Made by a program: the position numbers and the translations under genes
The notes under the pieces: generated by a model
Database searches by the model: none
Seen by the model: the letters and a program-made list of their open reading frames with translations, nothing else
Told to the model about the DNA's origin: nothing
Source: Lysobacter arseniciresistens ZS79
GTDB lineage: Bacteria > Pseudomonadota > Gammaproteobacteria > Xanthomonadales > Xanthomonadaceae
Assembly: GCF_000768335.1 (NCBI RefSeq)
Contig: NZ_AVPT01000001.1
Span: 247,145-311,144, forward strand
DNA: 64,000 nt
Reading direction: 5' to 3'
In this document: positions 1 to 10,751 of the stretch, in pieces
How positions within the stretch are numbered: position 1 is the first letter of the stretch
Layout: every line of letters starts with the position of its first letter

Positions 1-767
1 GGCCGCGCGTGCTTGAGCACGTACAGGTAGGCGCTGAAGGCGAGGATCGAGCCGAACAAAGCCAGGTACACCAGCGCCAGCGTCGACTTCAGCGTCGGCG
101 ACGCCGGCAGCGCCTCGCCGGTGCCGAAGCCGACCAGCAACAGCGCGACGCTGGCGCAGAGCATCTGCGCGGCGGTGTTCATCGGGCCAGCGGGCATCTC
201 CTGGCGCTTGCTCCAGACCGAGCCGAAGGCCCACGCGGCCGCCGCCGTCAGCAGTGCGATCGCGCCGATACGCTCGCCCGACAGGCTGCTGCCGAGGTTG
301 AGCACGACCACGCCGGCAAACCCGACCAGCAGCCCCACGATCTCGCGCCGGGTCGGCCACTGCCCGTACATGCCGGAGAACGCCGCCGCGAACAGCGGCA
401 TGCTCGACACCGCCACCGCGGCGATGCCGGAGCTGACCCGCTCCTCGGCGAAGCACACCAGCCCGTTGCCGAAGCCCAGCAGCAGCACGCCGGTGATGGC
501 GGCGTTGCGCCACTGCAGGCGCGTCGGCGTGGCGTGGCCGCGCCAGCGCAGGAACGCGTACATCGCCACGCCGGCGCCGAGGAAACGCATGCCCGCCAGC
601 AGGAACGGCGGGTAGCTCTCCAGCGCGAACAGGATGCCGAGGTAGGTCGAGCCCCAGACGACGTAGAGCGTGAGCAATGCCAGCGGGATCATCACCCGCG
701 GGTCGAGCGAGGCACCGGCTGCGGGCGACGCGACCGCGGTCGCGGCCGGGGTGGAACCGTCTGACAT
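1..767 (-). CDS. EamA/DMT-family transporter (YedA/RhtA-like), 3' end off the window
   Basis: Reading the minus strand from an ATG at 767 gives 255 codons without a stop to the window edge, so the C-terminus is missing. After about 25 hydrophilic, Ala/Pro-rich residues come repeated hydrophobic helices. The first carries LTLYVVWGSTYLGI, a hallmark of YedA-like members of the drug/metabolite transporter superfamily, and a second EamA repeat starts near residue 165 (GAIALLTAAAAWAFGSVWSK). These are inner-membrane exporters of metabolites or amino acids; the substrate cannot be read from sequence. No strong Shine-Dalgarno is visible before the ATG. It lies 116 bp upstream, on the same strand, from the end of the DUF1615 gene and may be a separate unit. 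Confidence 0.85.
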   Translation of the reverse strand, partial: MSDGSTPAATAVASPAAGASLDPRVMIPLALLTLYVVWGSTYLGILFALESYPPFLLAGMRFLGAGVAMYAFLRWRGHATPTRLQWRNAAITGVLLLGFGNGLVCFAEERVSSGIAAVAVSSMPLFAAAFSGMYGQWPTRREIVGLLVGFAGVVVLNLGSSLSGERIGAIALLTAAAAWAFGSVWSKRQEMPAGPMNTAAQMLCASVALLLVGFGTGEALPASPTLKSTLALVYLALFGSILAFSAYLYVLKHAR

Positions 768-883
768 GGAGGGTGGCCGGGGCGGAACGGGCACCGATTA
801 TCCGCCCGTGCGGCGGCCGGCAGCAGTGCCGATCGTGGCGCACTGTGTCCCGCAGGTGGAGGCAGTCACCCCGCCCGGACCGC

Positions 884-1969
884 TCAACGCGCCATGCAGC
901 GCCGGTAACGCGCGTCGACCCGGGTCGCGAACCACGCGGTGGTCAGCTCGCGGGTGATCTTCGGGCTCTCCAGCGTGATGCCGGGGATCATCGCCCGCGG
1001 CAGCGGCTTGCCGCCACGCGCCTCGGCCAGCGCGAACACCCGGACGAACAGCGCGGATTCGTTGAAGTCGAGCCGGTCGCCGCGCGCCAGCGCATCGCGG
1101 ATGTCGCCGTCATCCATCCCCAGCTGAGGCTCCAGCGTGCGGACCGCGCGCTCGGTCTCGCCGGGCCGCTCCAGCGGCGCACCGGGCGCCAGCAGGTCGC
1201 CGTCGAGCGCGAGCGTGCGCCCGGTCGCCACCGCCACCGCGTTCTGGAACGCGGCGTTGCGGCTGGCGTACCAGCCGGCGTTGAAATCGGCGAAGCGGTG
1301 CACCTTGCGGGTGTACGGCGTGGTGTACCCCAGCAGGTGGGCGATGCCGAAGTACAGGCCGCCGCGTCGGCTGAACACCTCGTCGCGGATGCTGCCGTCG
1401 ACATCGTATGGATAGTCGCCGGCATGCGCCTCGGCGAAAGGAATCGACACCTGCATCGGCCCGCCGGTCTGCACCGGGTTGTAGCCGTCGAACAGCCGCC
1501 CGCCCAGTGGCACCCGGCCGGTCAGGTCCTCGTACAGGGCGCTCAACTCGCGCTCGGTGCGGACGCCGCGCAGGCGCTCGTCGTAGCTGCGGCCGTCGGT
1601 GGAGCGCAGCTTCAGCGCGGCGTCGACCACGAAGCCCGGCACGTGCAGCGCCTCGGCCCGGCGCTTGATCTCGCCACGCGCAATCGCCGGCAGGTTGGCC
1701 ACCGGCGGGTCGGCCTTGTAGCCGGACTCCTGCTCGATCACGGCCAGGGTCGCGCAGATGTTCTCGGGCATGGGGTCGATGCCCTGCGCGGCGAACGCGG
1801 CCTGGATGTCGGCCGCCCATCCGGCGCGGTCATCGACCGTGGCCGGCATCCGGCGGGCGATCTCCGCGCGTACGGCCTGCGGCGACGGGCCGGGCGGCTC
1901 CGGCGCGGTGGTGGCGCAGCCGGCAAGCACCAGCATGGCGAAAGAGGCGAGCGCGGTAGTCAGGCGCAT
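884..1969 (-). CDS. DUF1615 family lipoprotein
   Basis: A 361-aa protein with a type II signal peptide: a short basic N-terminus, a hydrophobic stretch and the lipobox LAGC with the acylated Cys at residue 18. The mature part has features of the DUF1615 family (VIEQESGY near residue 80, GGPMQVS, and a DFNAGWYASRNAAFQ segment). The E-S-G-Y and NAGWYASRNAAFQ stretches recall lysozyme-like transglycosylase folds, but that is my inference and the family has no established activity. Its ATG lies one base after the glutaminase stop (TGACATG), so translation is probably coupled to glsA. Probably an outer-membrane-anchored periplasmic protein. Confidence 0.85.
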   Translation of the reverse strand: MRLTTALASFAMLVLAGCATTAPEPPGPSPQAVRAEIARRMPATVDDRAGWAADIQAAFAAQGIDPMPENICATLAVIEQESGYKADPPVANLPAIARGEIKRRAEALHVPGFVVDAALKLRSTDGRSYDERLRGVRTERELSALYEDLTGRVPLGGRLFDGYNPVQTGGPMQVSIPFAEAHAGDYPYDVDGSIRDEVFSRRGGLYFGIAHLLGYTTPYTRKVHRFADFNAGWYASRNAAFQNAVAVATGRTLALDGDLLAPGAPLERPGETERAVRTLEPQLGMDDGDIRDALARGDRLDFNESALFVRVFALAEARGGKPLPRAMIPGITLESPKITRELTTAWFATRVDARYRRCMAR

Positions 1970-1970
1970 G

Positions 1971-2939
1971 TCAGAACACCGACAGTCCGGTCAGCTGGGT
2001 GAAGCGGTGCAGCGCGTACTTGCCCAGCTGCGAGTTGCCCTTCCCGTCCAGCCCCGGGTACCAGACGCACAGACTCATGACGTGCGGCACCACCGCCACG
2101 ATGCCCCCGCCCACCCCACTCTTGGCGGGCAGCCCGACGTAATAGGCGAAGTCGCCGGCGGCGTCGTAGGTGCCGGCGGTCATCATCAGCGAGTTGATCC
2201 GGGTCGACATCTGCGCGCTGACCACCTGCTTGCCCGACATCCCGCAGTACCCGCCACAGGCGAGGAACTGCATGCTGCGCGCAAGCTGGACGCAGTCCAT
2301 CTTCAGCGAGCACTGCAGGAAGTAGAAATCCAGCACCGCGTCAACGTCGTTGTGGATGTTGCCGAAGCTGCGGATGAAGTTGGCGGTGGCGATGTTGCGG
2401 AAGCCGCTCTCGCGCTCGGACCTGGCCACCACCTCGTCACCGCCGACGTCGGTGCTGCCGGAGCGGGCGCGCATGAACTCCAGCAGCACCTGTTCCGGCC
2501 GCTCGTGCGCCGACAGCAGCACGTCGGCCACCACCAGCGCACCGGCATTCATGAAGGGGTTGCGCGGGATGCCCTTTTCGTACTCCAGCTGGATCAGCGA
2601 GTTGAAGGGGTCGCCCGAGGGCTCGCGGTCGACCCGCTCCCACAGCGCGTCGCCGATCGCGTCCAGCGCCATGGTCACCGTGTGGACCTTGGAGATGCTC
2701 TGGATCGAGAACCCCTCGCGCGAGTCGCCGACCTCGTGCACGGTGCCGTCGCGGGTCACCAGCGCCATGCCGAAGCGGTCCAGCGGCACGTTGGCCAGCG
2801 CGTCGATGTAGCTGGCCGCCCTGCCCTCGCCGAACCGCTTGCGCACCTCGGCGTCGATGGTGCCGAGGATGTCCGGCAGGTCGAGCTGGCCGATGTCGAA
2901 CTGGATCTGGATCGGCTCGCGCTGGCTCTGCTCGACCAT
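1971..2939 (-). CDS. glsA: Glutaminase A
   Basis: A 322-aa beta-lactamase-fold glutaminase that hydrolyses L-glutamine to glutamate and ammonia in the cytoplasm. The catalytic S-x-x-K is visible as SIQSISKVH (Ser81, Lys84). Other family blocks are RNPFMNAGA, the SGKQVVSAQ segment and the glycine-rich KSGVGGGIVAVVP near the C-terminus. Length is close to the usual 305-330 aa. It sits 3 bp downstream of the M14-type peptidase gene and 1 bp upstream of the DUF1615 lipoprotein gene, a tight three-gene cluster. Bacterial glutaminases of this type often serve nitrogen release or acid tolerance; nothing here decides between them. Confidence 0.96.
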   Translation of the reverse strand: MVEQSQREPIQIQFDIGQLDLPDILGTIDAEVRKRFGEGRAASYIDALANVPLDRFGMALVTRDGTVHEVGDSREGFSIQSISKVHTVTMALDAIGDALWERVDREPSGDPFNSLIQLEYEKGIPRNPFMNAGALVVADVLLSAHERPEQVLLEFMRARSGSTDVGGDEVVARSERESGFRNIATANFIRSFGNIHNDVDAVLDFYFLQCSLKMDCVQLARSMQFLACGGYCGMSGKQVVSAQMSTRINSLMMTAGTYDAAGDFAYYVGLPAKSGVGGGIVAVVPHVMSLCVWYPGLDGKGNSQLGKYALHRFTQLTGLSVF

Positions 2940-2942
2940 CGC

Positions 2943-3869
2943 TCAGCGCGCCCCCTGCTCCAGCACGAAGTCGATCGCCGCGCGCACCGCCGCCACCTGG
3001 GCATCGTTGCACTGCTGCGGGGTCGCCTTGGGGCTGTCGGGGTAGACCTCGGTGGTGGTCACGTAGCGCGCATCGGTGACGCCGGCGCACAGGCCCAGCG
3101 ACTTGACCGGATAGTTGATGACGCCCGGGGCGACCACCTCGGAGCCGATGATCTCGCCGTTGGCATCGGCCGGCGCGATGTGGGTCACCTTCGCCACCGC
3201 CTCGATGATCGCCTGCTGGAACGCGGGCTGCGGGTTGTCGCTGTCGCCGACGAGGTAGAAGCCATCGGGGATCTCGCCGGGCTCGTACGGCTTGCCGTCG
3301 CGGGCCGCAAGTGCGGGGCGGAACTCGGACTCGTCGCTGTCGGTGGTTTCGTGCAGGTCGATGTGCATCACCACCTCGTCGCGGAACGGCTCGACCAGCG
3401 CCATCAGCGCGCGCGACTCGGCCGCGGGGCTGTCATCGGTGAACGAGCGGTTGGGGTCGACCGCATGCATGTTCCAGCGGTGGACGCGCTCGTATCCCCA
3501 CGGGCTGACACACGGGGCGACGACGAGGTTCACCCGGCCGGCGTAATCGGCCGCGTCGCGCGCCAGGAACTGCAGCGCGCCGTGCACGCCGCTGGTCTCG
3601 TAGCCGTGCACGCCGCCGGTCACCAGCATCACCGGCAGGTCGTCGCGCCAGTCGCGGCTCTTCAGCGCGAACAGCGGGTAGTGGTCGGCGCCGTAGTGCA
3701 GTTCGCCGTACTGGCGGACCTCGAAGCGGTCGCGCAGGCGCTCGATGGCCGCCACCACGTCGTCGCGGTAGCTGCGCTGGACGGACTGCCGCGCGAGCCA
3801 CTGCGCGCGCTCCGCGTCGCCCCAGGCAACGCCGGGGGTGCCGATCGGATAGAAGGATGCGTGGTTCAT
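2943..3869 (-). CDS. M14-family (succinylglutamate desuccinylase/aspartoacylase-like) zinc metallohydrolase
   Basis: A 308-aa protein with the M14 zinc site: H-x-x-E in GGVHGYETSGVHG (His88, Glu91) and a distal His in HIDLHETTD (about residue 173). DPNRSF (139-144) supplies the substrate-binding Asn-Arg pair, and TTTEVYPDSP near the C-terminus holds the likely catalytic Glu. Family members remove C-terminal residues or acyl groups from amino acids; the true substrate is unknown. I start at the ATG at 3869 (MNHASFYPIG). A start 20 codons upstream is possible, but that stretch does not look like protein. Its tight link to glutaminase suggests glutamine/glutamate scavenging, as inference only. 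Confidence 0.85.
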   Translation of the reverse strand: MNHASFYPIGTPGVAWGDAERAQWLARQSVQRSYRDDVVAAIERLRDRFEVRQYGELHYGADHYPLFALKSRDWRDDLPVMLVTGGVHGYETSGVHGALQFLARDAADYAGRVNLVVAPCVSPWGYERVHRWNMHAVDPNRSFTDDSPAAESRALMALVEPFRDEVVMHIDLHETTDSDESEFRPALAARDGKPYEPGEIPDGFYLVGDSDNPQPAFQQAIIEAVAKVTHIAPADANGEIIGSEVVAPGVINYPVKSLGLCAGVTDARYVTTTEVYPDSPKATPQQCNDAQVAAVRAAIDFVLEQGAR

Positions 3870-3938
3870 GGCGGGAGTCCGGTATCGATACAGGCCGTTG
3901 ATGATGGGGCCGCAGCGGGCTTGCGCCAACCCGCGCGG

Positions 3939-5258
3939 TCAGTCACCCGGCATCGCGCTGTCCGCGTCCCCGCCCAACAGCCGCACCTCGCACTGCGGGA
4001 AGGGAACGGAGATGCCGTGCTCGCGGAATGCCCGCCAGATCGCCAGGTTGATCTCCGAGCGCACGTTGTTGACGCCCTGCTCCGGCGCGACCACCCACAC
4101 GCGTAGTTCCAGTTCGAAGCCGCTGTCGCCGAAGGCCATCAGCCGCGCCGCCGGGGCCGGGTCATCGAGCACCCGCTGGCGCCCGTGGGCGGCCTTCTCC
4201 ATCAGCGCCATCGCCTCTTCGGGGTCGTCGGCAAAGCTGATCCGCACCGGCAGCTTGAGCCGCACGCTCTCGCCGCCGTAGCTCCAGTTGACCACCGGAT
4301 TGATGATCAGGTTTTCGTTCGGCATCAACGTGTCGACGCCGTCGCGGTCGCGGATCACCACGTAGCGCGCGCGCAGCTCCTGCACCCAGCCGTAGCGGCT
4401 GCCGGACTGGTCCTCCACCGTCACCACGTCGCCCGGCTTGATCGAGCGGTCGGCCAGCAGGATGAAGCCCGAGATGAAGTTGCTGACGATGCGCTGCAGG
4501 CCCAGGCCGATGCCCAGGCCGAGCGTGCCGCCGATCACCGCCAGCGCCGAAAGATCCAGCCCCACCACCTGCAGCGCCACCACCACGCCCAGCGCCATCA
4601 GCAGCAGCTTGATCACCTTGCTGATGCCGACCCGGGCGCTGGCCGACAGGTGCGGCGACTCCATCACCCGCCGCTCGGACAGCCGCGACAGCCACGCCGC
4701 GACCACCAGCACCAGCAACGCCACCGCCAGCGCGCGCAGCGCCAGCAGCGCCGACACCCGGGTGTCGCCGACCATGATCGCGGCGCGGTCGAGCGCGGCG
4801 ACCACCATCGGCAGCAGCCCAAGCAGGTACAGCGCCAGCCCGACCCAGACCACCGCGACGATCAGGTTCTCCGAGGCACGCAGCAGCGGCCCCGGCTTCA
4901 ACGCGTTGGACAGCAGGAACACCACCAGCCGCACCAGCCCCAGCGCGACCACCAGCCCCAGTGCCACCCGCAACACCCCGGCCGGCAGGCCGAGCGCGGT
5001 GAAGCCAGCCCACGCCGCCAGCAGCAGCACCCACGCCACCGCCGGGAACACCAGCGCGCAGCCGAAGGCGATGCCAACCCGGCGCAGTTGCGAGTGCGGT
5101 TGTTCCGACAGCTCGCCACGCTGCCACGCGCGGAAGCGCCGCCCGACCAGCCAGGCCGCCACCACGCACACCAGCAACGCCAGCGCCTGCCAGCCCAGCG
5201 AGGCGGCATCCAGCCCGGCCAACCAGCCGGACGTCGGGCGGGTCAGTCCATCGCCCAT
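3939..5258 (-). CDS. MscS-family mechanosensitive ion channel
   Basis: A 439-aa inner-membrane protein with about six hydrophobic helices in the first 250 residues. The pore-lining helix is followed by the MscS signature GTLGLGIGLGLQRIVSNFISGFILL, broken here by position near residues 242-266. The beta domain (IKPGDVVTVED, VNWSYGG) and a cytosolic C-terminal domain follow. The start is well supported: GGAGGTGATCG lies directly before the ATG. It is larger than E. coli MscS (286 aa), with two or three extra N-terminal helices like YbdG-type channels. It probably protects against osmotic downshock. It starts the minus-strand run that continues into the M14 gene 69 bp downstream. Confidence 0.9.
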   Translation of the reverse strand: MGDGLTRPTSGWLAGLDAASLGWQALALLVCVVAAWLVGRRFRAWQRGELSEQPHSQLRRVGIAFGCALVFPAVAWVLLLAAWAGFTALGLPAGVLRVALGLVVALGLVRLVVFLLSNALKPGPLLRASENLIVAVVWVGLALYLLGLLPMVVAALDRAAIMVGDTRVSALLALRALAVALLVLVVAAWLSRLSERRVMESPHLSASARVGISKVIKLLLMALGVVVALQVVGLDLSALAVIGGTLGLGIGLGLQRIVSNFISGFILLADRSIKPGDVVTVEDQSGSRYGWVQELRARYVVIRDRDGVDTLMPNENLIINPVVNWSYGGESVRLKLPVRISFADDPEEAMALMEKAAHGRQRVLDDPAPAARLMAFGDSGFELELRVWVVAPEQGVNNVRSEINLAIWRAFREHGISVPFPQCEVRLLGGDADSAMPGD

Positions 5259-5457
5259 CGATCACCTCCCTGCGACACGGTCGGCCATGCGGTTGCCCCG
5301 GTTCGGTTGCCGTCCACGCTAGGCGGCGCGTGGTCCAGAGCGGGTGAATCACCAGGCCGTGACCTGCGCCGGTCGCGGGATTCACCATACCGGCACGGGT
5401 CGCCCGACCGACGGAAACACCATGCGATAGTGGCCCGCCTCGATCGGGAACACGACC

Positions 5458-6543
5458 ATGCGGAAGACCCTGACCACGTTCTGCCTGTCGCTCGGGCTGG
5501 TCCTTGCGGGCAGCGCGCAGGCCGCTGTCGACCTGTCCACCCTCGACGCCGGCATGGCCGGCCCGCGCACGCAGGTGCTGGTACTGGGCAGCATGCATCT
5601 GTCGCAGATGCCGGACGGCTTCGACCCCGCGACGCTCGACCCGTTGCTGGACCGGCTGGCCGCGTTCAAGCCCGACATCATCACCATCGAGTCGATCGCG
5701 GGCGAAGGTTGCGACCTGATGGCGCGCCACCCCGCCGTCTACGACCCGGAAGGTATCGCGCCCTACTGCAGCGTGCCCGACGCCGCCCGCGTGGCCACCG
5801 GCCTGGACGTGCCCGCCGCGATCGCCGAAGTGAAGCGCACGCTGGCCGACTGGCCGGCCGAGCCGCGCGACGACCAGCGCCGCCACCTCGCTGCGCTGTT
5901 CCTCGCCGCCGGTGACAACGCCTCGGCGCTGACCCAGTGGCTGCAACTGCCGGAAACCGCGCGCCTCGCCGGCGACGGTCTCGATGACACGCTGGTCGCG
6001 CAACTGGAACGCGCCATGGAGCAGAACGGCGAGGATTACCGGATCGCCGCGCGCCTGGCCGCCCGGCTGGGGCTGCAGCGCGTGTACCCGACCGACGACC
6101 ACACCGGCGACAGCTACGACGTGCCCGGCAACGACGTCGAGGCCTACGCCACCGCCATCCGGCAGGCCTGGGACGCCAGCGCCGCACTGCATGAGCCGCT
6201 GATCCGCCGCAAGCAGGAACTCATCGAACGCGGCGACATGCTGGGCCTGTACCGCTACATCAACAGCCCGGAGCACCTCGCCGACCACATCAACGGCGAC
6301 TTCGGCGCGGCCATGCGCCACGCCTCTCCGCAGCACTACGGCCGGATGTACGTCGGCGGCTGGGAGACCCGCAACCTGCGGATGGTCGCCAACATCCGCG
6401 CGACGTTCGTCACCCGTCCCGGCGCACGCGTGCTGTCGATCGTCGGCGCCACCCACAAGCCGTGGTTCGACAGCCTGCTGGGGCAGATGCAGGGCGTGGA
6501 GATCGTCGATCCCGCCAGCGTGCTGGGGCCGCCGGAGGGCTGA
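5458..6543 (+). CDS. Secreted TraB/TIKI-fold protein (DUF5694-like)
   Basis: A 361-aa protein with a Sec signal peptide cleaved after residues 1-22 (AGSAQA). The mature protein carries G-x-x-H (LGSMHLSQ, His47), an isolated Glu on a beta strand (DIITIESI, Glu78), an Arg/Asn-rich helix (WETRNLRMVANI) and a second G-x-x-H (IVGATHKPW) near residue 336. This set matches the TraB/PrgY/TIKI superfamily of putative metal-dependent hydrolases, and the closest family I recognise is DUF5694. The substrate is unknown. It is transcribed divergently from the MscS gene across about 200 bp. Confidence 0.75.
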   Translation: MRKTLTTFCLSLGLVLAGSAQAAVDLSTLDAGMAGPRTQVLVLGSMHLSQMPDGFDPATLDPLLDRLAAFKPDIITIESIAGEGCDLMARHPAVYDPEGIAPYCSVPDAARVATGLDVPAAIAEVKRTLADWPAEPRDDQRRHLAALFLAAGDNASALTQWLQLPETARLAGDGLDDTLVAQLERAMEQNGEDYRIAARLAARLGLQRVYPTDDHTGDSYDVPGNDVEAYATAIRQAWDASAALHEPLIRRKQELIERGDMLGLYRYINSPEHLADHINGDFGAAMRHASPQHYGRMYVGGWETRNLRMVANIRATFVTRPGARVLSIVGATHKPWFDSLLGQMQGVEIVDPASVLGPPEG

Positions 6544-6602
6544 GGGCGCAACGATCCTTTCACGCGATGCAGGGGCGGCGGGTTCATCATGTGCCGCACC
6601 CC

Positions 6603-6611
6603 AGAAGGAGG
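6603..6611 (+). promoter_or_regulatory. Strong ribosome binding site fixing the azurin GTG start
   Basis: AGAAGGAGG lies 8 bases before the GTG at 6620. It is a near-perfect anti-SD match and decides that translation begins at GTG. Confidence 0.85.
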
Positions 6612-6619
6612 TTGTATCC

Positions 6620-7249
6620 GTGAAGACAAGGCTTCCCCTGCTCGCCGCCGCCTGCGCCCTCGCACTCGCCGCCTGCGGCAACGACACCGCCCCCGCCACG
6701 CCGGACACCACGACCCCGGCCGACACCACCGCGGTCGACACCGCTCCGGTCGACACGGCGCCGGCCACCCCGCCCGACGCCACCGCACCCGCCGCCGACA
6801 CCGCGGCAACGGACACGCCCGCGGCCGCCCCGGCCGGTGGCGACAAGCCGGCCGCGACCGTCGCCAACTGCAGCACCGAGATCGAAGGCAACGACGCGAT
6901 GCAGTTCAACGTCGGCTCGATCACCGTGCCGTCCTCGTGCACGGAGTTCACCATCAACCTCAAGCACGTCGGCCAGATGCCGGTCGCGGCGATGGGCCAC
7001 AACGTGGTGGTCAGCAAGGCCGCCGACCGCGAAGCCATCGCGTCGGCAGGCATGGCGGCCGGGGTCGACGGTGATTACGTCCCCGCCGACGACGCCCGCG
7101 TGATCGCCCACACCGAACTGGTGGGCGGCGGCGAAACCACCTCGGTGACCTTCCCGGTCAGCGCGATCCAGGGCGACGGCCCGTACGAGTTCTTCTGCAG
7201 CTTCCCGGGCCACTGGGCGGTTATGCGCGGCTCGATCGCAGTCGGCTGA
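6620..7249 (+). CDS. Lipid-anchored azurin (type 1 blue copper protein)
   Basis: A 209-aa cupredoxin that carries electrons in the periplasm. It has a lipobox (LAAC, Cys19), then about 60 residues of Thr/Pro/Ala/Asp-rich linker, then a complete azurin domain from about residue 82. All copper ligands are present: His127 (MGHNVV), Cys193 (FFCSFPGH), His198 and Met202. The structural disulfide pair is Cys84/Cys107. Most azurins are soluble. The lipidated form with a low-complexity tether resembles neisserial Laz, implying an outer-membrane-tethered donor to a peroxidase, nitrite reductase or oxidase. Start is the GTG at 6620, set by a strong SD. Confidence 0.95.
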   Translation: MKTRLPLLAAACALALAACGNDTAPATPDTTTPADTTAVDTAPVDTAPATPPDATAPAADTAATDTPAAAPAGGDKPAATVANCSTEIEGNDAMQFNVGSITVPSSCTEFTINLKHVGQMPVAAMGHNVVVSKAADREAIASAGMAAGVDGDYVPADDARVIAHTELVGGGETTSVTFPVSAIQGDGPYEFFCSFPGHWAVMRGSIAVG

Positions 7250-7350
7250 GCGGTCCAGCACGCGCCACGGGCGGGCGGCGACCTGCTGCCCGCCCCGCAT
7301 GACCGGAACGATTGAGATGCCGCCGCGATGGCGGCCCGATGGAGAACGCC

Positions 7351-7839
7351 ATGCGCATCCCCGCGATTACCCTGACGCTGCTGTTCGCCGCCGGCTGCAG
7401 CGCGGACACCGACCCGACTCCCGCGCCCGCCCCCGAACCGGCGGCCGCCACCCCCGCAACCCCGTCGCCCGACCGGGCCGCGACGCCCGCCGACATCCCC
7501 GCGCCACCCGACGCGGACGACCCGACCACCGGCGTCCCCGTGCGCTTCCAGGGCGACTACGCCGCCAACGCAGCGGCCTGCACGACCGCCGGCCACGTCA
7601 GCCACCTGTCGGTCACCGCCACCCGGATCGAGTTCCACGAGAGCAGCGGCGACATCACCTCGGCCGAGGCCGCCGGCAACGACATCGAAATCACCGCCCG
7701 CGTCACCGGCGAAGGCGAGACCCGCGACGTCGGCTACAGCTTCGCCCTGTCCGACGACGGCGGCACGCTGACCGACACCGTCAACGGCATGGCCCGGGTG
7801 CGCTGCGGGGACGAGGCCAGCCCTGTTGCGGCGCAATAG
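7351..7839 (+). CDS. Putative lipoprotein, unknown function
   Basis: A 162-aa product starting MRIPAITLTLLFAAGC, with lipobox AAGC and the acylated Cys at residue 15. An Ala/Pro/Asp-rich linker runs to about residue 55. A roughly 105-residue domain of alternating beta-strand character follows, with two cysteines (AAACTTAGH and ARVRCGDE) that could form a disulfide. I recognise no family. I chose the ATG at 7351 because GGAGA sits 6 bases upstream and the signal peptide then begins correctly; ATGs at 7312 and 7339 would add hydrophilic residues before it. It follows the azurin gene by about 100 bp and shares the lipoprotein-plus-linker design. Confidence 0.75.
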   Translation: MRIPAITLTLLFAAGCSADTDPTPAPAPEPAAATPATPSPDRAATPADIPAPPDADDPTTGVPVRFQGDYAANAAACTTAGHVSHLSVTATRIEFHESSGDITSAEAAGNDIEITARVTGEGETRDVGYSFALSDDGGTLTDTVNGMARVRCGDEASPVAAQ

Positions 7840-8120
7840 AAACACCCGCGGCAGGCAAGAATCATGACAACTGCGAGCGCCGGAGCTACCGTTCGTCGCC
7901 GTAGACAAACCGCCCATCGCCAGAAACCGTGTTCCCGTCCGTCGTTTCCTCCCTGTTCATCCAGCGAGCGCCCCGCCAGCACGGGGTTTCCGCCGATCCG
8001 GCGGTGCGCGCCGTCGTCAACCGTGACTTTCGCCACCCCTGCTAGGTTCCGGAACCTGCGGAGAACGGGGCACATGGACGACCGATGCCCGACCTTCTTT
8101 CATATCGGGGAGCAGGATCG

Positions 8121-9881
<1,761 letters not shown>

Positions 9882-9900
9882 CCGCCGCTCGTAGCGATAC

Positions 9901-9928
9901 GGAAAGGCCCGGGCGACCGGGCCTTTCC
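9901..9928 (+). terminator. Hairpin after the S8 protease gene
   Basis: A perfect 12-bp stem (GGAAAGGCCCGG / CCGGGCCTTTCC) with a 4-base loop lies 20 bp after the protease stop. There is no U-tract, so it is terminator-like but unproven. It separates convergent genes and could serve both. Confidence 0.7.
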
Positions 9929-9959
9929 CATGGGCGCCCCGGACCGGGACTGAGGCGCG

Positions 9960-10514
9960 CTAGCCCCGCCAGTTGGCGTGCGTGCGCCAGAACGCCACGC
10001 TGCGCCGGTACGCCTCGCGGTCCAGCGGCACGCCCGAGCCGCCCTCCTCCACGCCCAGCGCGTTGCGCAGCATGGTGATCGGCGCCATCGGCGTCTCCTC
10101 CGGTTCCGCGGTGTACATGCAGCCGACCACGCCCCAGTCGGCGTCGACCGCGGTGCCCTCCTTCGCCAGCTGGTCGCGGCTGTAGAGGATCACGACCAGG
10201 TAGTTCGCGACCGGCGGCTGCAGCCCCTCGAACCAGCGCACCAGTACCGGCAGCTCGTCGTCGGTGCGCGCCTCGTAGTCCGAACGCAGCAGGTGCCGGT
10301 TGTCGTCGGTGATCGGCACCGCGAGGCAACGCGTCGAGGTCCAGTTGCGATGCACGTGCAGCTTGCAGAACGGCGCGTAGCCGTCGAGCACCGCGAGCGG
10401 CGCGGTGTCGTTGAGGTGCCGCTCGAACGCCTCGGGCGTGATGTCCTGGATGGTGTTGCGGCGGTTCGCGCGGAACAGCCGGGAGCGGGCGAATTCGGTC
10501 AGGACGATGGACAT
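9960..10514 (-). CDS. DUF3228 family protein
   Basis: A 184-aa cytoplasmic protein of the DUF3228 type: it opens SIVLTEFARSRLF with NTIQDITPEAFE, and contains DGYAPFCKLHVHRNWT and LVVILYSRDQLAKEG. No enzymatic motif is known for the family, which is widespread in proteobacteria and plants and uncharacterised. It has no signal peptide or membrane segment. It is convergent with the S8 protease gene and divergent from the outer-membrane protein gene at 10752. Confidence 0.8.
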   Translation of the reverse strand: MSIVLTEFARSRLFRANRRNTIQDITPEAFERHLNDTAPLAVLDGYAPFCKLHVHRNWTSTRCLAVPITDDNRHLLRSDYEARTDDELPVLVRWFEGLQPPVANYLVVILYSRDQLAKEGTAVDADWGVVGCMYTAEPEETPMAPITMLRNALGVEEGGSGVPLDREAYRRSVAFWRTHANWRG

Positions 10515-10751
10515 GCGGTCACTCCGGGGCGATGGGCGGGCGGCTGCGGCGGCCGCGCGGCAGGTGGCCGCCGCACCCTAGTCGATCCGGCCGGCGATGT
10601 CGTCGGCAGCGTCCGCACCGGGCGGTTGACCGGGACTGCCCCGCGTTGGGGCGCCCACCGGCCCCGTCGCGCACGCCCGGCCGCGCCCCGTTACCCTATG
10701 CGGCCCGCGACGGCCCTCTCGCCGTCGCCCTCCCCGCAACGGAACCCCTAC

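Noticed and set aside
1758..4106. Long plus-strand frames opposite the DUF1615, glutaminase and M14 genes
   Set aside because: High GC keeps antisense frames open. The minus-strand products have clear families and motifs; the antisense products are Arg/His/Ala-rich without any fold.
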